21,919 bases of DNA from a virus. The position numbers were made by a program, and so were the translations under genes. This document shows positions 1 through 5,536 of the stretch, piece by piece; position 1 is the first letter of the stretch, and the number at the start of each line of letters is the position of its first letter. The stretch lies in the IMG/VR virus record IMGVR_UViG_3300044491_003288, positions 1 through 21,919 of that record; one strand, given 5' to 3'. The notes beneath the pieces were generated by a model. The model was not told the origin of the DNA. It was given only the letters and a program-made list of their open reading frames with translations, and made no database searches.

Positions 1-91
1 TCATCGTAATCAGGGGTATGATTACATATATTTATGATGGGGACTTACATCAAGTTTTATCACCCCTGACTACGCTTGATTGCCCCTTTAA
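1..91 (-). other. Intergenic region with stem-loop and weak promoter-like boxes
   Basis: No credible ORF is seen between the left edge and the stop codon of the 70-aa gene. A perfect 7-bp inverted repeat (GTAATCA, loop of 6, TGATTAC) lies at 6-25; no U-tract follows it on either strand, so it is a weak candidate terminator. On the minus strand a CATAAATA box (29-36), one base off the late promoter consensus, could drive a gene beyond the left edge. Confidence 0.35.
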
Positions 92-304
92 TTACTTCAC
101 AATCTCCCAATGGTCGTCTGCTGATTCGTTCATCCAAAAGAAGTATTTACCACTGATAGATGCAAGAAATACTTTACCATCTTCACGTTTCTCTACACGA
201 CAAGAGTGTAGATTATGCATTTGATTAGAAAAACGATTCTTTGCTTTGGAACTTCTAGGTTTTACGCAGATAAATTCTGTCTTAGAAGCTTTGATAGTAG
301 CCAT
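92..304 (-). CDS. Conserved small phage protein, function unknown
   Basis: This 70-aa, basic protein begins MATIKASKTEF and ends in an aromatic-rich tail (KYFFWMNES...HWEIVK). I chose the ATG at 302-304 over an in-frame GTG 18 bases upstream, because a GGAGG Shine-Dalgarno sequence (316-320) lies between the two and could serve only the ATG, though at a long spacing of 11 bases. A good sigma70-type promoter (329-356) sits directly upstream, unlike the T4-type late boxes seen elsewhere in the window. That suggests early or middle expression and a role outside the virion. I recall similar short proteins in cyanomyovirus genomes but no assigned function. The Lys/Arg-rich first half could bind nucleic acid; this is a guess. 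Confidence 0.8.
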   Translation of the reverse strand: MATIKASKTEFICVKPRSSKAKNRFSNQMHNLHSCRVEKREDGKVFLASISGKYFFWMNESADDHWEIVK

Positions 305-328
305 TCCTTGATTAACCTCCACAGAGTT

Positions 329-356
329 ATTTTACAGGGTTTTTAGAACTTGTCAA
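329..356 (-). promoter_or_regulatory. Sigma70-type promoter
   Basis: On the minus strand TTGACA (351-356) and TAAAAT (329-334) are separated by 16 bases, a near-consensus host-type promoter. It lies just upstream of the Shine-Dalgarno sequence of the 70-aa gene, giving a short leader. The -35 box overlaps the last codons of the small upstream ORF. Confidence 0.7.
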
Positions 357-438
357 GTAGTAGTGCAGTTACACGAGTTCCCCATTGCATCATCCATACA
401 AAGGACGCAATGAAGATTAGTTTGTGTGTGGTGGTCAT
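343..438 (-). CDS. Possible 31-aa membrane peptide
   Basis: A short ORF encodes a 31-aa peptide: MTTTHK, then a hydrophobic stretch (LIFIASFVWMMQWG), then RVTALLLDKF. The profile fits one membrane-spanning helix with a basic N-terminus. A G-rich run lies immediately before the ATG, closer than a normal Shine-Dalgarno sequence, so initiation is uncertain. A weak sigma70-like promoter (542-571) lies upstream, and the promoter of the next gene overlaps its end. Short hydrophobic peptides are common in phage early regions. I cannot tell whether this one is translated; the supporting evidence is its coherent composition and tight fit between regulatory signals. Confidence 0.45.
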   Translation of the reverse strand: MTTTHKLIFIASFVWMMQWGTRVTALLLDKF

Positions 439-468
439 ACCCCCTGTGTGTTGTATGCACCTACTATA

Positions 469-485
469 AGACCCCCTGAGGGTCT
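469..485 (-). terminator. Stem-loop, possible weak terminator
   Basis: A perfect 6-bp stem (AGACCC and GGGTCT) with a 5-base loop lies after the chaperone gene. Only a short, imperfect U-run (TCTTAT) follows on the minus strand, so termination would be inefficient or factor-dependent. A second short stem (GACAC/GTGTC) lies at 501-518. Confidence 0.35.
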
Positions 486-541
486 CAGAGGGCATCAGGG
501 GACACTTACACGGGTGTCATAGGCACTGGGTAGTGGGTCGC

Positions 542-571
542 ATAATCTTTGATGTAATTTAGTGGTGTCAA
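542..571 (-). promoter_or_regulatory. Weak sigma70-like promoter
   Basis: A perfect TTGACA (566-571) is followed 18 bases later by GATTAT (542-547), which matches TATAAT at four of six positions. It lies just after the chaperone stop codon and points to the 31-aa ORF and 70-aa gene. Confidence 0.35.
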
Positions 572-581
572 TTATGCAGGA

Positions 582-1091
582 TTAAGATGCAGCACCACCC
601 TCATATCGATATCCAGACCAGTAAATGTATGGCTGATCAGGCCAAGCCACTTCATGAGGGAAACCATCAGTGTTCGGTAAGTCACGTAGTGCTTGACGAT
701 AAGTAGTCCATTCTGCAGCTACTGATTCTGAAAGCTGAGTATCAGTAAGTTGTGTCCAATCTGATTCAGATAGTTTGGTGTCACGAGTTTGACGAACACT
801 ATTTGCAGCAGTTGCATCAACGCCTGCTTTATAAGCAGCTTCGTTATCTGCTGCTGTAGTTACAACGCCATCATCAGTGGTGTCAGTAAAGACTGGACCC
901 ACGATAAACTTCGTAAACCACTGTCCGTTGATCTCTTTGATACCAACAGGTGGTCTAAGGTTGCTAGGAGGCACCACAAGGGGCTTATATGAAGGTAGAG
1001 ATGCTCTTGGTACTTCTAGTACTGCATCAGGCATTAGAGGCGCTTCTGGAAGCACCAATTGTGGGAAGTTAGGTATCTCTTCCCATTCCAT
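582..1091 (-). CDS. Tail-fibre assembly chaperone-like protein
   Basis: This 169-aa protein resembles the phage tail assembly chaperone family (Phage_tail_APC type). The C-terminal half shows the usual pattern: RQTRDTKLSESDWTQL, then WTTYRQALRDLP, then GFPHEVAWPDQP. The N-terminal half has a proline-rich opening and a conserved-looking segment around GIKEINGQWFTKFIVGPVFT. Proteins of this type help fold or attach tail-fibre tips and are normally coded just downstream of the fibre they serve. Here the nearest fibre is the S74 protein at 1653-3707, separated by two small genes. Its ATG shares one base with the stop of the 53-aa gene (TAATG), so translation is probably coupled. A paralog lies at 6870-7334. 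Family assignment is by recall of the motif, not a search. Confidence 0.8.
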   Translation of the reverse strand: MEWEEIPNFPQLVLPEAPLMPDAVLEVPRASLPSYKPLVVPPSNLRPPVGIKEINGQWFTKFIVGPVFTDTTDDGVVTTAADNEAAYKAGVDATAANSVRQTRDTKLSESDWTQLTDTQLSESVAAEWTTYRQALRDLPNTDGFPHEVAWPDQPYIYWSGYRYEGGAAS

Positions 1092-1252
1092 TATTTAGTT
1101 GGGAACAATCCAGCTTCAACAAAGGCAACTACTTTATCATCAACATCATTATCAGTTGATTTAGCGTATGCCTTAAGGAGATCAAGAATAAGAAACTTGA
1201 CCTTTTCTGATTTCATAAATGAAAATAGGATTGGACGGATAAGTGTAATCAT
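1091..1252 (-). CDS. Small conserved protein (53 aa) with hydrophobic N-terminus
   Basis: This 53-aa ORF begins MITLIRPILFSFMKSEK, continues with an amphipathic helix (VKFLILDLLKAYAK), and ends in an acidic segment and a hydrophobic tail (VVAFVEAGLFPTK). It starts two bases after the stop of the 102-aa gene, and its TAA shares a base with the ATG of the chaperone gene. The spacing shows a compact translational unit. The protein may associate with the membrane through its N-terminus or be a small helical virion or assembly factor. I recall similar short proteins beginning with a hydrophobic segment near fibre genes in marine phages, without a known role. No Shine-Dalgarno sequence is seen; initiation probably depends on ribosomes finishing the gene upstream. 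Confidence 0.85.
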   Translation of the reverse strand: MITLIRPILFSFMKSEKVKFLILDLLKAYAKSTDNDVDDKVVAFVEAGLFPTK

Positions 1253-1254
1253 AA

Positions 1255-1563
1255 TTAGGACCAAGGAAGACCAGATGCTTTAGTAGGAGCTGCTTGCTCA
1301 TCAAGTTGTGTTTGAAGTGCTGCTTCAATTTCAGTTACTTTTTCTTCACCGCCAAGTGCTTCTTTTACCCAACCCACAACTGTCTCTTCTGTGAGATCAG
1401 CAAAAGGTACAAGGGTCTCAGGCTTTTCAAAGCCAATTGAACCGTATGCACCAGCACTGTAGGTTTCGTCAGTAGCGTTTACGGTGTAGTGAGCAGTGAA
1501 TACATAACCGTCAGCAGTTTCGCGGTCAAGTGAAGCGATGTTCCAAGTAGTAGTTGTAGCCAT
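1255..1563 (-). CDS. Conserved marine-phage protein of unknown function (102 aa)
   Basis: A small acidic protein that begins MATTTTWNIASLDRETADG and ends in a short KASGLPWS tail. The pattern 'W.I..L.RETADGYV..AHYTV' followed by 'GAYGSIGFE' and a helical C-terminal half is one I recall as a domain of unknown function (possibly DUF7936) frequent beside fibre genes of marine phages; the family name is from memory. The first half is probably beta-rich and the second helical. It is the first gene after a strong terminator (1597-1621), but I see no TATAAATA box in the 33 AT-rich bases before its ATG, so it may depend on read-through from the fibre gene or a divergent promoter. It is tightly linked to the two downstream genes. 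Confidence 0.8.
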   Translation of the reverse strand: MATTTTWNIASLDRETADGYVFTAHYTVNATDETYSAGAYGSIGFEKPETLVPFADLTEETVVGWVKEALGGEEKVTEIEAALQTQLDEQAAPTKASGLPWS

Positions 1564-1596
1564 GATAGTTAATTAATTTAAATAAGAGTGAATAAT

Positions 1597-1621
1597 AAAA
1601 AGCCCCGCTGTGACACGGGGC
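1597..1621 (-). terminator. Rho-independent terminator after the S74 fibre gene
   Basis: On the minus strand GCCCCG and CGGGGC form a perfect 6-bp GC stem with an 8-base loop, followed by five T residues. It lies 32 bases past the stop codon of the 684-aa fibre gene. Confidence 0.9.
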
Positions 1622-1652
1622 GGGATACCGCTAGGCGATGTAGTGAGTAGGA

Positions 1653-3707
1653 CTACGACGCTTCAAGCGCTGTCACTCGGGCAAGCAGATCTTCAATGAG
1701 TTGCTGCTGAGCCTCGATCTTTTCGTTGGCTTCTTGAAGCGCCTTAAGAAGGATGAACGGAATAACGGACCGCTTCAGTTCCTTGGTTTCATTTTCGCCT
1801 TCGCCTTCGGTTCTGATCAGACCAGGAAAAACTTGCTCGACTTCCTGGGCAATCAGGCCAAGTTCTTTGGGCTCGGAATCGTCTTGAGTTTTCCAGTGAT
1901 ATTTAACAACACGAAGATTAGCCACATCTTCAAGGTATCCATCACGAGTCGATTCAACATTCTTCTTCAGGCGAATGTCTGACGGGGTTCCAGTGGTTCC
2001 GTTGGTAAAGATTGAGTAAATTGCTGTGCCGTTTGTGTTATCAGTAGCAGAATGCAATCCGTAAAGCAATCTAGCTGCTGTCCCTGAAGATGAAGCATTA
2101 CGCAGCTCAATAGTGCTTGTGTTGTTGTTGCTAAAACATCTTGTTTCGCCTACGTTATTTATGCGCATGTGCTCCGTCGGAGAACTCGCACCATCCGCAG
2201 TAGTGGAGAACACTAGGCGGCCTGGCATATCATTAGCGCCAGGGGTACCGTCTACAAGGCATCTAATGTTTGCAGCACGCAGCATTGCAGAGCCATCAGC
2301 ACCGAGAAACTGAATCTCTCCAAGTGTGTCGCCAGACTGGACAATGGTGTTTGAGTTTAATGTAGCTCCACGGCTTTTCCCTATAAGAAGCAATGGATTA
2401 GCATCTGCGTTTTGGTTATTAACAATAGACAAACCGCAGGCAGGATAGTCCGTTGTTTCTATTTGAATCCCCATTGACTGACTTAATAATGTACGCGCAC
2501 TAGTCGTGCCAACTAAGAGCCTGCCCGAGCTGTCGATTCGCATCGCTTCCGCATATGAGCTAGCGCCAGTACGTTGGTTGAAAACAAATGCACCTTGATT
2601 ATCTGCTGTTCTCACATAGGCCAAGCTGCCAGAAGAAGTCGCACCACTTGCAACATTAAATTGGATCCCTGTGTAATTATTAGCGCCAGTCCCGTCACTT
2701 CCGTTGGTGTTTAATAGCTTTAACCCAACGTTGTCGTTACTTATGTTTCCTGTTGAGCTATACGCATTGGTGCTACTAAGCGCAAAGGTTGAAAGAACAG
2801 TGCTGCTGGTCGCTCCAAGGATCAACCGCCCCGAGCTGTCGATTCGCATCCGCTCGGTATTGTTGGTTGTAAATGTCATAGGCCATGCTGGAATAGTCCC
2901 AAGTGCTAAAGCACCACTGGAGAAATCCATGCGCGTAAAGCCACGCTCGGTGGCGTTGGCGTAGTAATCCACACCTGCGGTGCCCTCGCCGCTTGCATTC
3001 GTGAAACGAAGGCGTCCTGTATTATCACTAATATGTAGTTTTGCCGCCGGACTATTAGTTCCAATCCCCACATTACCCGAGCTGTCGATTCGCATTCGCT
3101 CGTTGCCACCGATTTCAAAAACAAGTGGATCACCTGCTGTAACATCCAATACTGGACCAAAGGTATCAAATCTTATATTTAATTTGTTATTAGTTGCTCC
3201 TTCAAAAGTTGAAACAAGTGTTCCGTCATTTGCTCCAGATTTAGCATGAAGAATGGCAATTGGCGAGGATTGATTAATCCCAACTCGGCCCGAGTGCTCG
3301 ATTCGCATTCGCTCGGTGCCAGCAGTCTCTACAGTAAATGTATCAGCAGCAGGGAACCTAATGGCAGTATTAGTATCACCAGTATGAATAATCTTATCAG
3401 CAATAGATACATCACTTTGTGCTGTGATGATACCAACTGAGTCAATATTAGTTACATCTTCGTATGTAAGGACACCAGTGAATGTTGCCGCAACACCAGT
3501 AATGTTTCTTACGGCAATATCAGGTGTTCCAGTTAATCCTGTTGCATTACCTGTAACATTACCTGTAAATGAAGTTGCTTTTACAGCACCACCAACATCA
3601 AGGGTTGTCGTTGGAGTTGTAGATACGATACCAACTCTATTATTGGTTGCATCAACTACAAATGTATTACTATCTGCTATTTCAGCAAGTGTTACTGCTC
3701 TTGTCAT
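1653..3707 (-). CDS. Tail fibre or spike with C-terminal S74 self-cleaving chaperone domain
   Basis: This 684-aa protein has three parts. Residues 1-140 form the shared fibre module, with GVLTYEDVTNIDSVGIITA and IIHTGDTNTAIRFPAADTF, the latter nearly identical to a segment of the 435-aa fibre. Residues 140-560 form a beta-rich shaft with repeated 'ERMRIDSSG..(G/L)(I/V)GT' units. The C-terminus is an intramolecular chaperone of the endosialidase type (peptidase S74) starting at SDIRLKKNV, then 'LGLIAQEVEQVFPGLI' and a coiled-coil end. Such domains trimerise the fibre and are then cut off; by analogy cleavage would fall before Ser576, with Ser576 and the nearby Lys as catalytic residues. The DNA of the shaft and chaperone is visibly more GC-rich than the N-terminal module, suggesting a swapped tip. 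A TATAAATA box (3727-3734) precedes it. Confidence 0.92.
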   Translation of the reverse strand: MTRAVTLAEIADSNTFVVDATNNRVGIVSTTPTTTLDVGGAVKATSFTGNVTGNATGLTGTPDIAVRNITGVAATFTGVLTYEDVTNIDSVGIITAQSDVSIADKIIHTGDTNTAIRFPAADTFTVETAGTERMRIEHSGRVGINQSSPIAILHAKSGANDGTLVSTFEGATNNKLNIRFDTFGPVLDVTAGDPLVFEIGGNERMRIDSSGNVGIGTNSPAAKLHISDNTGRLRFTNASGEGTAGVDYYANATERGFTRMDFSSGALALGTIPAWPMTFTTNNTERMRIDSSGRLILGATSSTVLSTFALSSTNAYSSTGNISNDNVGLKLLNTNGSDGTGANNYTGIQFNVASGATSSGSLAYVRTADNQGAFVFNQRTGASSYAEAMRIDSSGRLLVGTTSARTLLSQSMGIQIETTDYPACGLSIVNNQNADANPLLLIGKSRGATLNSNTIVQSGDTLGEIQFLGADGSAMLRAANIRCLVDGTPGANDMPGRLVFSTTADGASSPTEHMRINNVGETRCFSNNNTSTIELRNASSSGTAARLLYGLHSATDNTNGTAIYSIFTNGTTGTPSDIRLKKNVESTRDGYLEDVANLRVVKYHWKTQDDSEPKELGLIAQEVEQVFPGLIRTEGEGENETKELKRSVIPFILLKALQEANEKIEAQQQLIEDLLARVTALEAS

Positions 3708-3726
3708 TATGCTGAGACTTTTTTTC

Positions 3727-3734
3727 TATTTATA
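3727..3734 (-). promoter_or_regulatory. T4-type late promoter box for the S74 fibre gene
   Basis: A perfect TATAAATA on the minus strand, extended as CTATAAATAGAAAAAAAG, lies 19 bases before the ATG. It follows a terminator, so the gene appears to be a separate late transcription unit. Confidence 0.75.
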
Positions 3735-3739
3735 GACAT

Positions 3740-3766
3740 AAAAAAAAGGAGGGTTAAAACCCTCCT
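3740..3766 (-). terminator. Rho-independent terminator
   Basis: A perfect stem (AGGAGGG with CCCTCCT, loop TTTTAA on the minus strand) is followed by eight T residues. It lies 9 bases after the stop of the small HNH-like ORF and 5 bases before the late promoter of the S74 fibre gene. Confidence 0.95.
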
Positions 3767-3775
3767 TGTGATTTA

Positions 3776-3979
3776 TTAAGGTGTGGTTAGAACCCATGCT
3801 GTTGCTGGGTCTGCATCATAATTACTTTCGTTCCATACATAATACTTATTTGCTGCCACTTCATCATTTGCTTTTTTCACACTGCGAGTATTGACCACAT
3901 CAATATTTTTTTCGTTAGGGTTGACATGATGAAACACTAGATTTTCAGTTACCCCACAAAATAAGCAATCAGTTGCCAA
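3776..3979 (-). CDS. C-terminal part of a small HNH-like protein, out of frame with its N-terminal part
   Basis: Taken alone this frame could start only at a TTG and would give 67 aa, beginning ATDCLFCGVTENLVFHH. The CxxC followed by a HH pair is the opening of HNH-type endonuclease folds; the second zinc-binding CxxC or CxxxH and the final HNH histidines are missing, and the end (YVWNESNYDADPATAWVLTTP) does not look like HNH. No Shine-Dalgarno sequence or promoter serves the TTG. The frame stays open upstream to about 4040, through ERKRVKDYIRSL, which reads as the natural helix before the CxxC. Joining it to the ORF at 3997-4089 by a -1 shift gives 104 aa. It is either made by frameshifting, broken by a one-base indel, or an eroded remnant. 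Nuclease activity is doubtful. Confidence 0.5.
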   Translation of the reverse strand: MATDCLFCGVTENLVFHHVNPNEKNIDVVNTRSVKKANDEVAANKYYVWNESNYDADPATAWVLTTP

Positions 3980-3996
3980 ACTTCTTATATAATCTT

Positions 3997-4089
3997 TTAC
4001 TCTTTTTCTTTCTTTTTTTTTGCCTGTGCTTTATATTCCAAATACTTGTCGTAATCGGCATATGTAGTATTCTCAAACTTAGATACCAT
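3997..4089 (-). CDS. N-terminal part (30 aa) of the split HNH-like protein
   Basis: A 30-aa ORF beginning MVSKFENTTYADYDKYLEY and ending in a lysine-rich run. The ATG lies 22 bases downstream of a perfect late promoter box (4112-4119), so this is where the transcript should start being read. Near its end the sequence GCA AAA AAA AAG contains the heptamer A AAA AAG in the correct phase for -1 slippage (4012-4018). A slip there continues into the frame that ends at 3776 and yields a 104-aa product with the helix ERKRVKDYIRSL and the CxxC-HH motif at residues 42-55. Without slippage the ribosome stops at TAA (3997-3999) after only four more codons. The basic, helical N-terminus before a CxxC-HH motif is common in small phage HNH proteins. 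Confidence 0.55.
   Translation of the reverse strand: MVSKFENTTYADYDKYLEYKAQAKKKKEKE
4012..4018 (-). promoter_or_regulatory. Candidate -1 ribosomal frameshift heptamer
   Basis: A AAA AAG, in zero frame of the 30-aa ORF, is the same heptamer used by Escherichia coli dnaX. It is part of a run of nine A residues on the minus strand (4013-4021). I see no obvious downstream hairpin or upstream Shine-Dalgarno-like stimulator, so a one-base indel in the homopolymer, biological or from sequencing, is a serious alternative. Confidence 0.45.
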
Positions 4090-4097
4090 GTTGCATT

Positions 4098-4130
4098 AAA
4101 AAGACCCCTTCTATTTATAAGAGGGGGTCT
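4098..4130 (-). terminator. Rho-independent terminator with a promoter box in its loop
   Basis: Bases 4102-4112 pair with 4120-4130: an 11-bp stem with one G-T wobble and a 7-base loop. Five T residues (4102-4098) follow on the minus strand. It ends transcription after the 87-aa gene. The loop is almost exactly the late promoter box. Confidence 0.85.
4112..4119 (-). promoter_or_regulatory. T4-type late promoter box inside a terminator loop
   Basis: A perfect TATAAATA on the minus strand, extended as TTATAAATAGAAGGGG, lies 22 bases before the ATG of the 30-aa ORF. It occupies the loop of the terminator at 4098-4130, so the new transcript should begin within the 3' arm of that hairpin. Confidence 0.65.
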
Positions 4131-4182
4131 CTGAGAGGTCTTGTGGACAGTTTGTGGGTTGGTCTTTGTTTGTTATATGTAA

Positions 4183-4190
4183 TATTTATA
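4183..4190 (-). promoter_or_regulatory. Possible late promoter box overlapping a stop codon
   Basis: A perfect TATAAATA overlaps the stop of the 87-aa gene. Any transcript from it would run straight into the terminator at 4098-4130, so it may be chance in AT-rich sequence or a source of a short RNA of about 80 bases. Confidence 0.3.
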
Positions 4191-4449
4191 AAGTATTGGA
4201 GGATGCCTCTAGTTCGGTAATTTGATCTGCGATTACATCACGAATAATAATTGCTTTGAGTTGCTCAGTTTTATGTGATTCAACCAGACCAATTAATCCA
4301 TCACGGAACTCAACCATTGCAGGATTGTTTACGTGTTCATCATTAATTTTAGCAATAGCGCGTGTGTAGTTGTCAATGTTAATTTGGTAATTAAGAATCT
4401 CATCATTACGAGGTTCAAGAGCTGATTGAAGAGTTTGAAGTTTATTCAT
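4186..4449 (-). CDS. Small helical (coiled-coil) phage protein, function unknown
   Basis: This 87-aa protein (MNKLQTLQSALEPRNDEIL...) is rich in Leu, Ile, Asn, Glu and Lys, with heptad-like spacing of hydrophobic residues through most of its length and no Cys or Trp. It is probably an all-helical coiled coil that forms oligomers. It starts 14 bases after the stop of the propeller gene and is the last gene before a strong terminator, so it is co-transcribed with the fibre cluster at 4464-9981. No Shine-Dalgarno sequence is seen in the T-rich gap. Position suggests a small structural or assembly protein, perhaps partnering the propeller protein; there is no direct evidence. Confidence 0.75.
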   Translation of the reverse strand: MNKLQTLQSALEPRNDEILNYQINIDNYTRAIAKINDEHVNNPAMVEFRDGLIGLVESHKTEQLKAIIIRDVIADQITELEASSNTL

Positions 4450-4463
4450 AGTAAAAAAATTAA

Positions 4464-5519
4464 TTAGGTAACAGGGGTGAATTCGGCACCCCAGACAGTA
4501 CCGCCGGGTAATGTTGAAGGGTCAGAATATTTAGTGCCAAACCCTGAGTCCCATTTGTAAACAGTAATGTAAGGACTAGAACTGTGTCCCACAGCTAAGA
4601 GCGTTCCGTCAGGATTAAATTTAACGCTTATTCCACTAGATGGAGGCAATGTTGAAGGATCTGCATACTTAGTCCCAAAACCTGATCCAGACCAAGGATA
4701 AACATTAATATAGGGGCTACTAACATTCGATACAGCTATAGTTGCACCATCAGGACTAAAAGAAACACCTCTTCCAGTAGATGGAGGTAATGTTGAAGGA
4801 TTTGCATACTTAGTCCCAAAACCTGATCCAGACCAAGGATAAACATTAATATAAGGGCTTTGGTCATGGGCTATAGCTACATTTGCTCCGTCAGGAGTCC
4901 AATCTACTCCGTAACCCAGCACCTCAGGAAAGTTACTGGGGTCTGCATACTTTGTCCCAAAACCTGATCCAGACCAAGCATAAGCTGCAACAGCAGATTG
5001 CCAAGAACCAGGACTTCCCAATCCTGAGTGTCCTACTACTAGGGTTGCTCCATTAGGACTAAAGGCAACAGACTCGCCCCACCCAGTAGATGCAGGTAAT
5101 GTTGAAGGGTTTGAATACTTACTGCCAAAACCTGATCCGGACCAAGCATAAGCTGTGATGTAAGGGCTACCATTATGTGCTAAAGCTATAGCTGACCCAT
5201 TAGGGCTAAATGCTACATCATTAGCTCTTCCTGGCGGTAATGAAGAAGGGTTAGAATATTTAGCACCAAAACCTGAAGACCAAGGATAAACGCTTATGTA
5301 GGGGCTACTATTGTGCCCAACAGCTACATCCGTACCATCAGATTTAAGTGAAATTCCATATCCAGTGCCTGTAGGCAATGTTGAAGGATCTGCGTATTTA
5401 GCACCAAAACCGTTAGACCAAGGATAAGCAACAATATAGGGGCTGCTACCAACAGCTAGAAGTATATCCCCCATATACCCAGCAACACCACCAAGTCCAA
5501 GAAACATTTGTTGCATCAT
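4464..5519 (-). CDS. Seven-repeat beta-propeller protein (WD40-like)
   Basis: This 351-aa protein is built from seven repeats of about 45 aa. Each carries 'SPYI.(V/A)Y.WS..GFG.KY(A/S)(D/N)PS.LP', then 'G.....FSPDG..(I/L)AV(G/A)H'. The 'SPDG...AVGH' segment is the typical strand pair of WD40/YVTN-like blades, so seven copies predict one closed propeller. Repeat 4 is the most divergent (SAVAAYAWSG, and an insert before it). The short N-terminus (MMQQMFLGLGGVAGYMGD) is hydrophobic; it may insert into the virion or act as a weak signal, and is too short for a fibre shaft. Unlike its neighbours it has a true Shine-Dalgarno sequence, AAGGAG (5530-5535), which overlaps the stop of the gene upstream. 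I recall related repeat proteins in marine phages; the role is probably binding a cell-surface ligand or decorating the virion. Confidence 0.85.
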   Translation of the reverse strand: MMQQMFLGLGGVAGYMGDILLAVGSSPYIVAYPWSNGFGAKYADPSTLPTGTGYGISLKSDGTDVAVGHNSSPYISVYPWSSGFGAKYSNPSSLPPGRANDVAFSPNGSAIALAHNGSPYITAYAWSGSGFGSKYSNPSTLPASTGWGESVAFSPNGATLVVGHSGLGSPGSWQSAVAAYAWSGSGFGTKYADPSNFPEVLGYGVDWTPDGANVAIAHDQSPYINVYPWSGSGFGTKYANPSTLPPSTGRGVSFSPDGATIAVSNVSSPYINVYPWSGSGFGTKYADPSTLPPSSGISVKFNPDGTLLAVGHSSSPYITVYKWDSGFGTKYSDPSTLPGGTVWGAEFTPVT

Positions 5520-5529
5520 ATCTAAATAT

Positions 5530-5536
5530 CTCCTTA
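5530..5536 (-). promoter_or_regulatory. Shine-Dalgarno sequence overlapping a stop codon
   Basis: TAAGGAG on the minus strand holds the TAA of the 435-aa fibre gene and the ribosome-binding site of the propeller gene, 10 bases before its ATG. Most other fibre-gene starts in the window lack such a site. Confidence 0.7.

Noticed and set aside
92-322. GTG start at 322 for the small protein at 92-304
   Set aside because: The GGAGG site lies downstream of the GTG and can serve only the ATG at 304.
1141-1220. Plus-strand ORF at 1059-1283
   Set aside because: It is antisense to the 53-aa minus-strand gene, which is overlapped and spaced exactly as expected in a translational unit.
3776-3979. Independent 67-aa gene starting at TTG
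   Set aside because: There is no ribosome-binding site or promoter for the TTG, and the same frame continues upstream into a sensible helix; a frameshifted extension of the 30-aa ORF is more likely.
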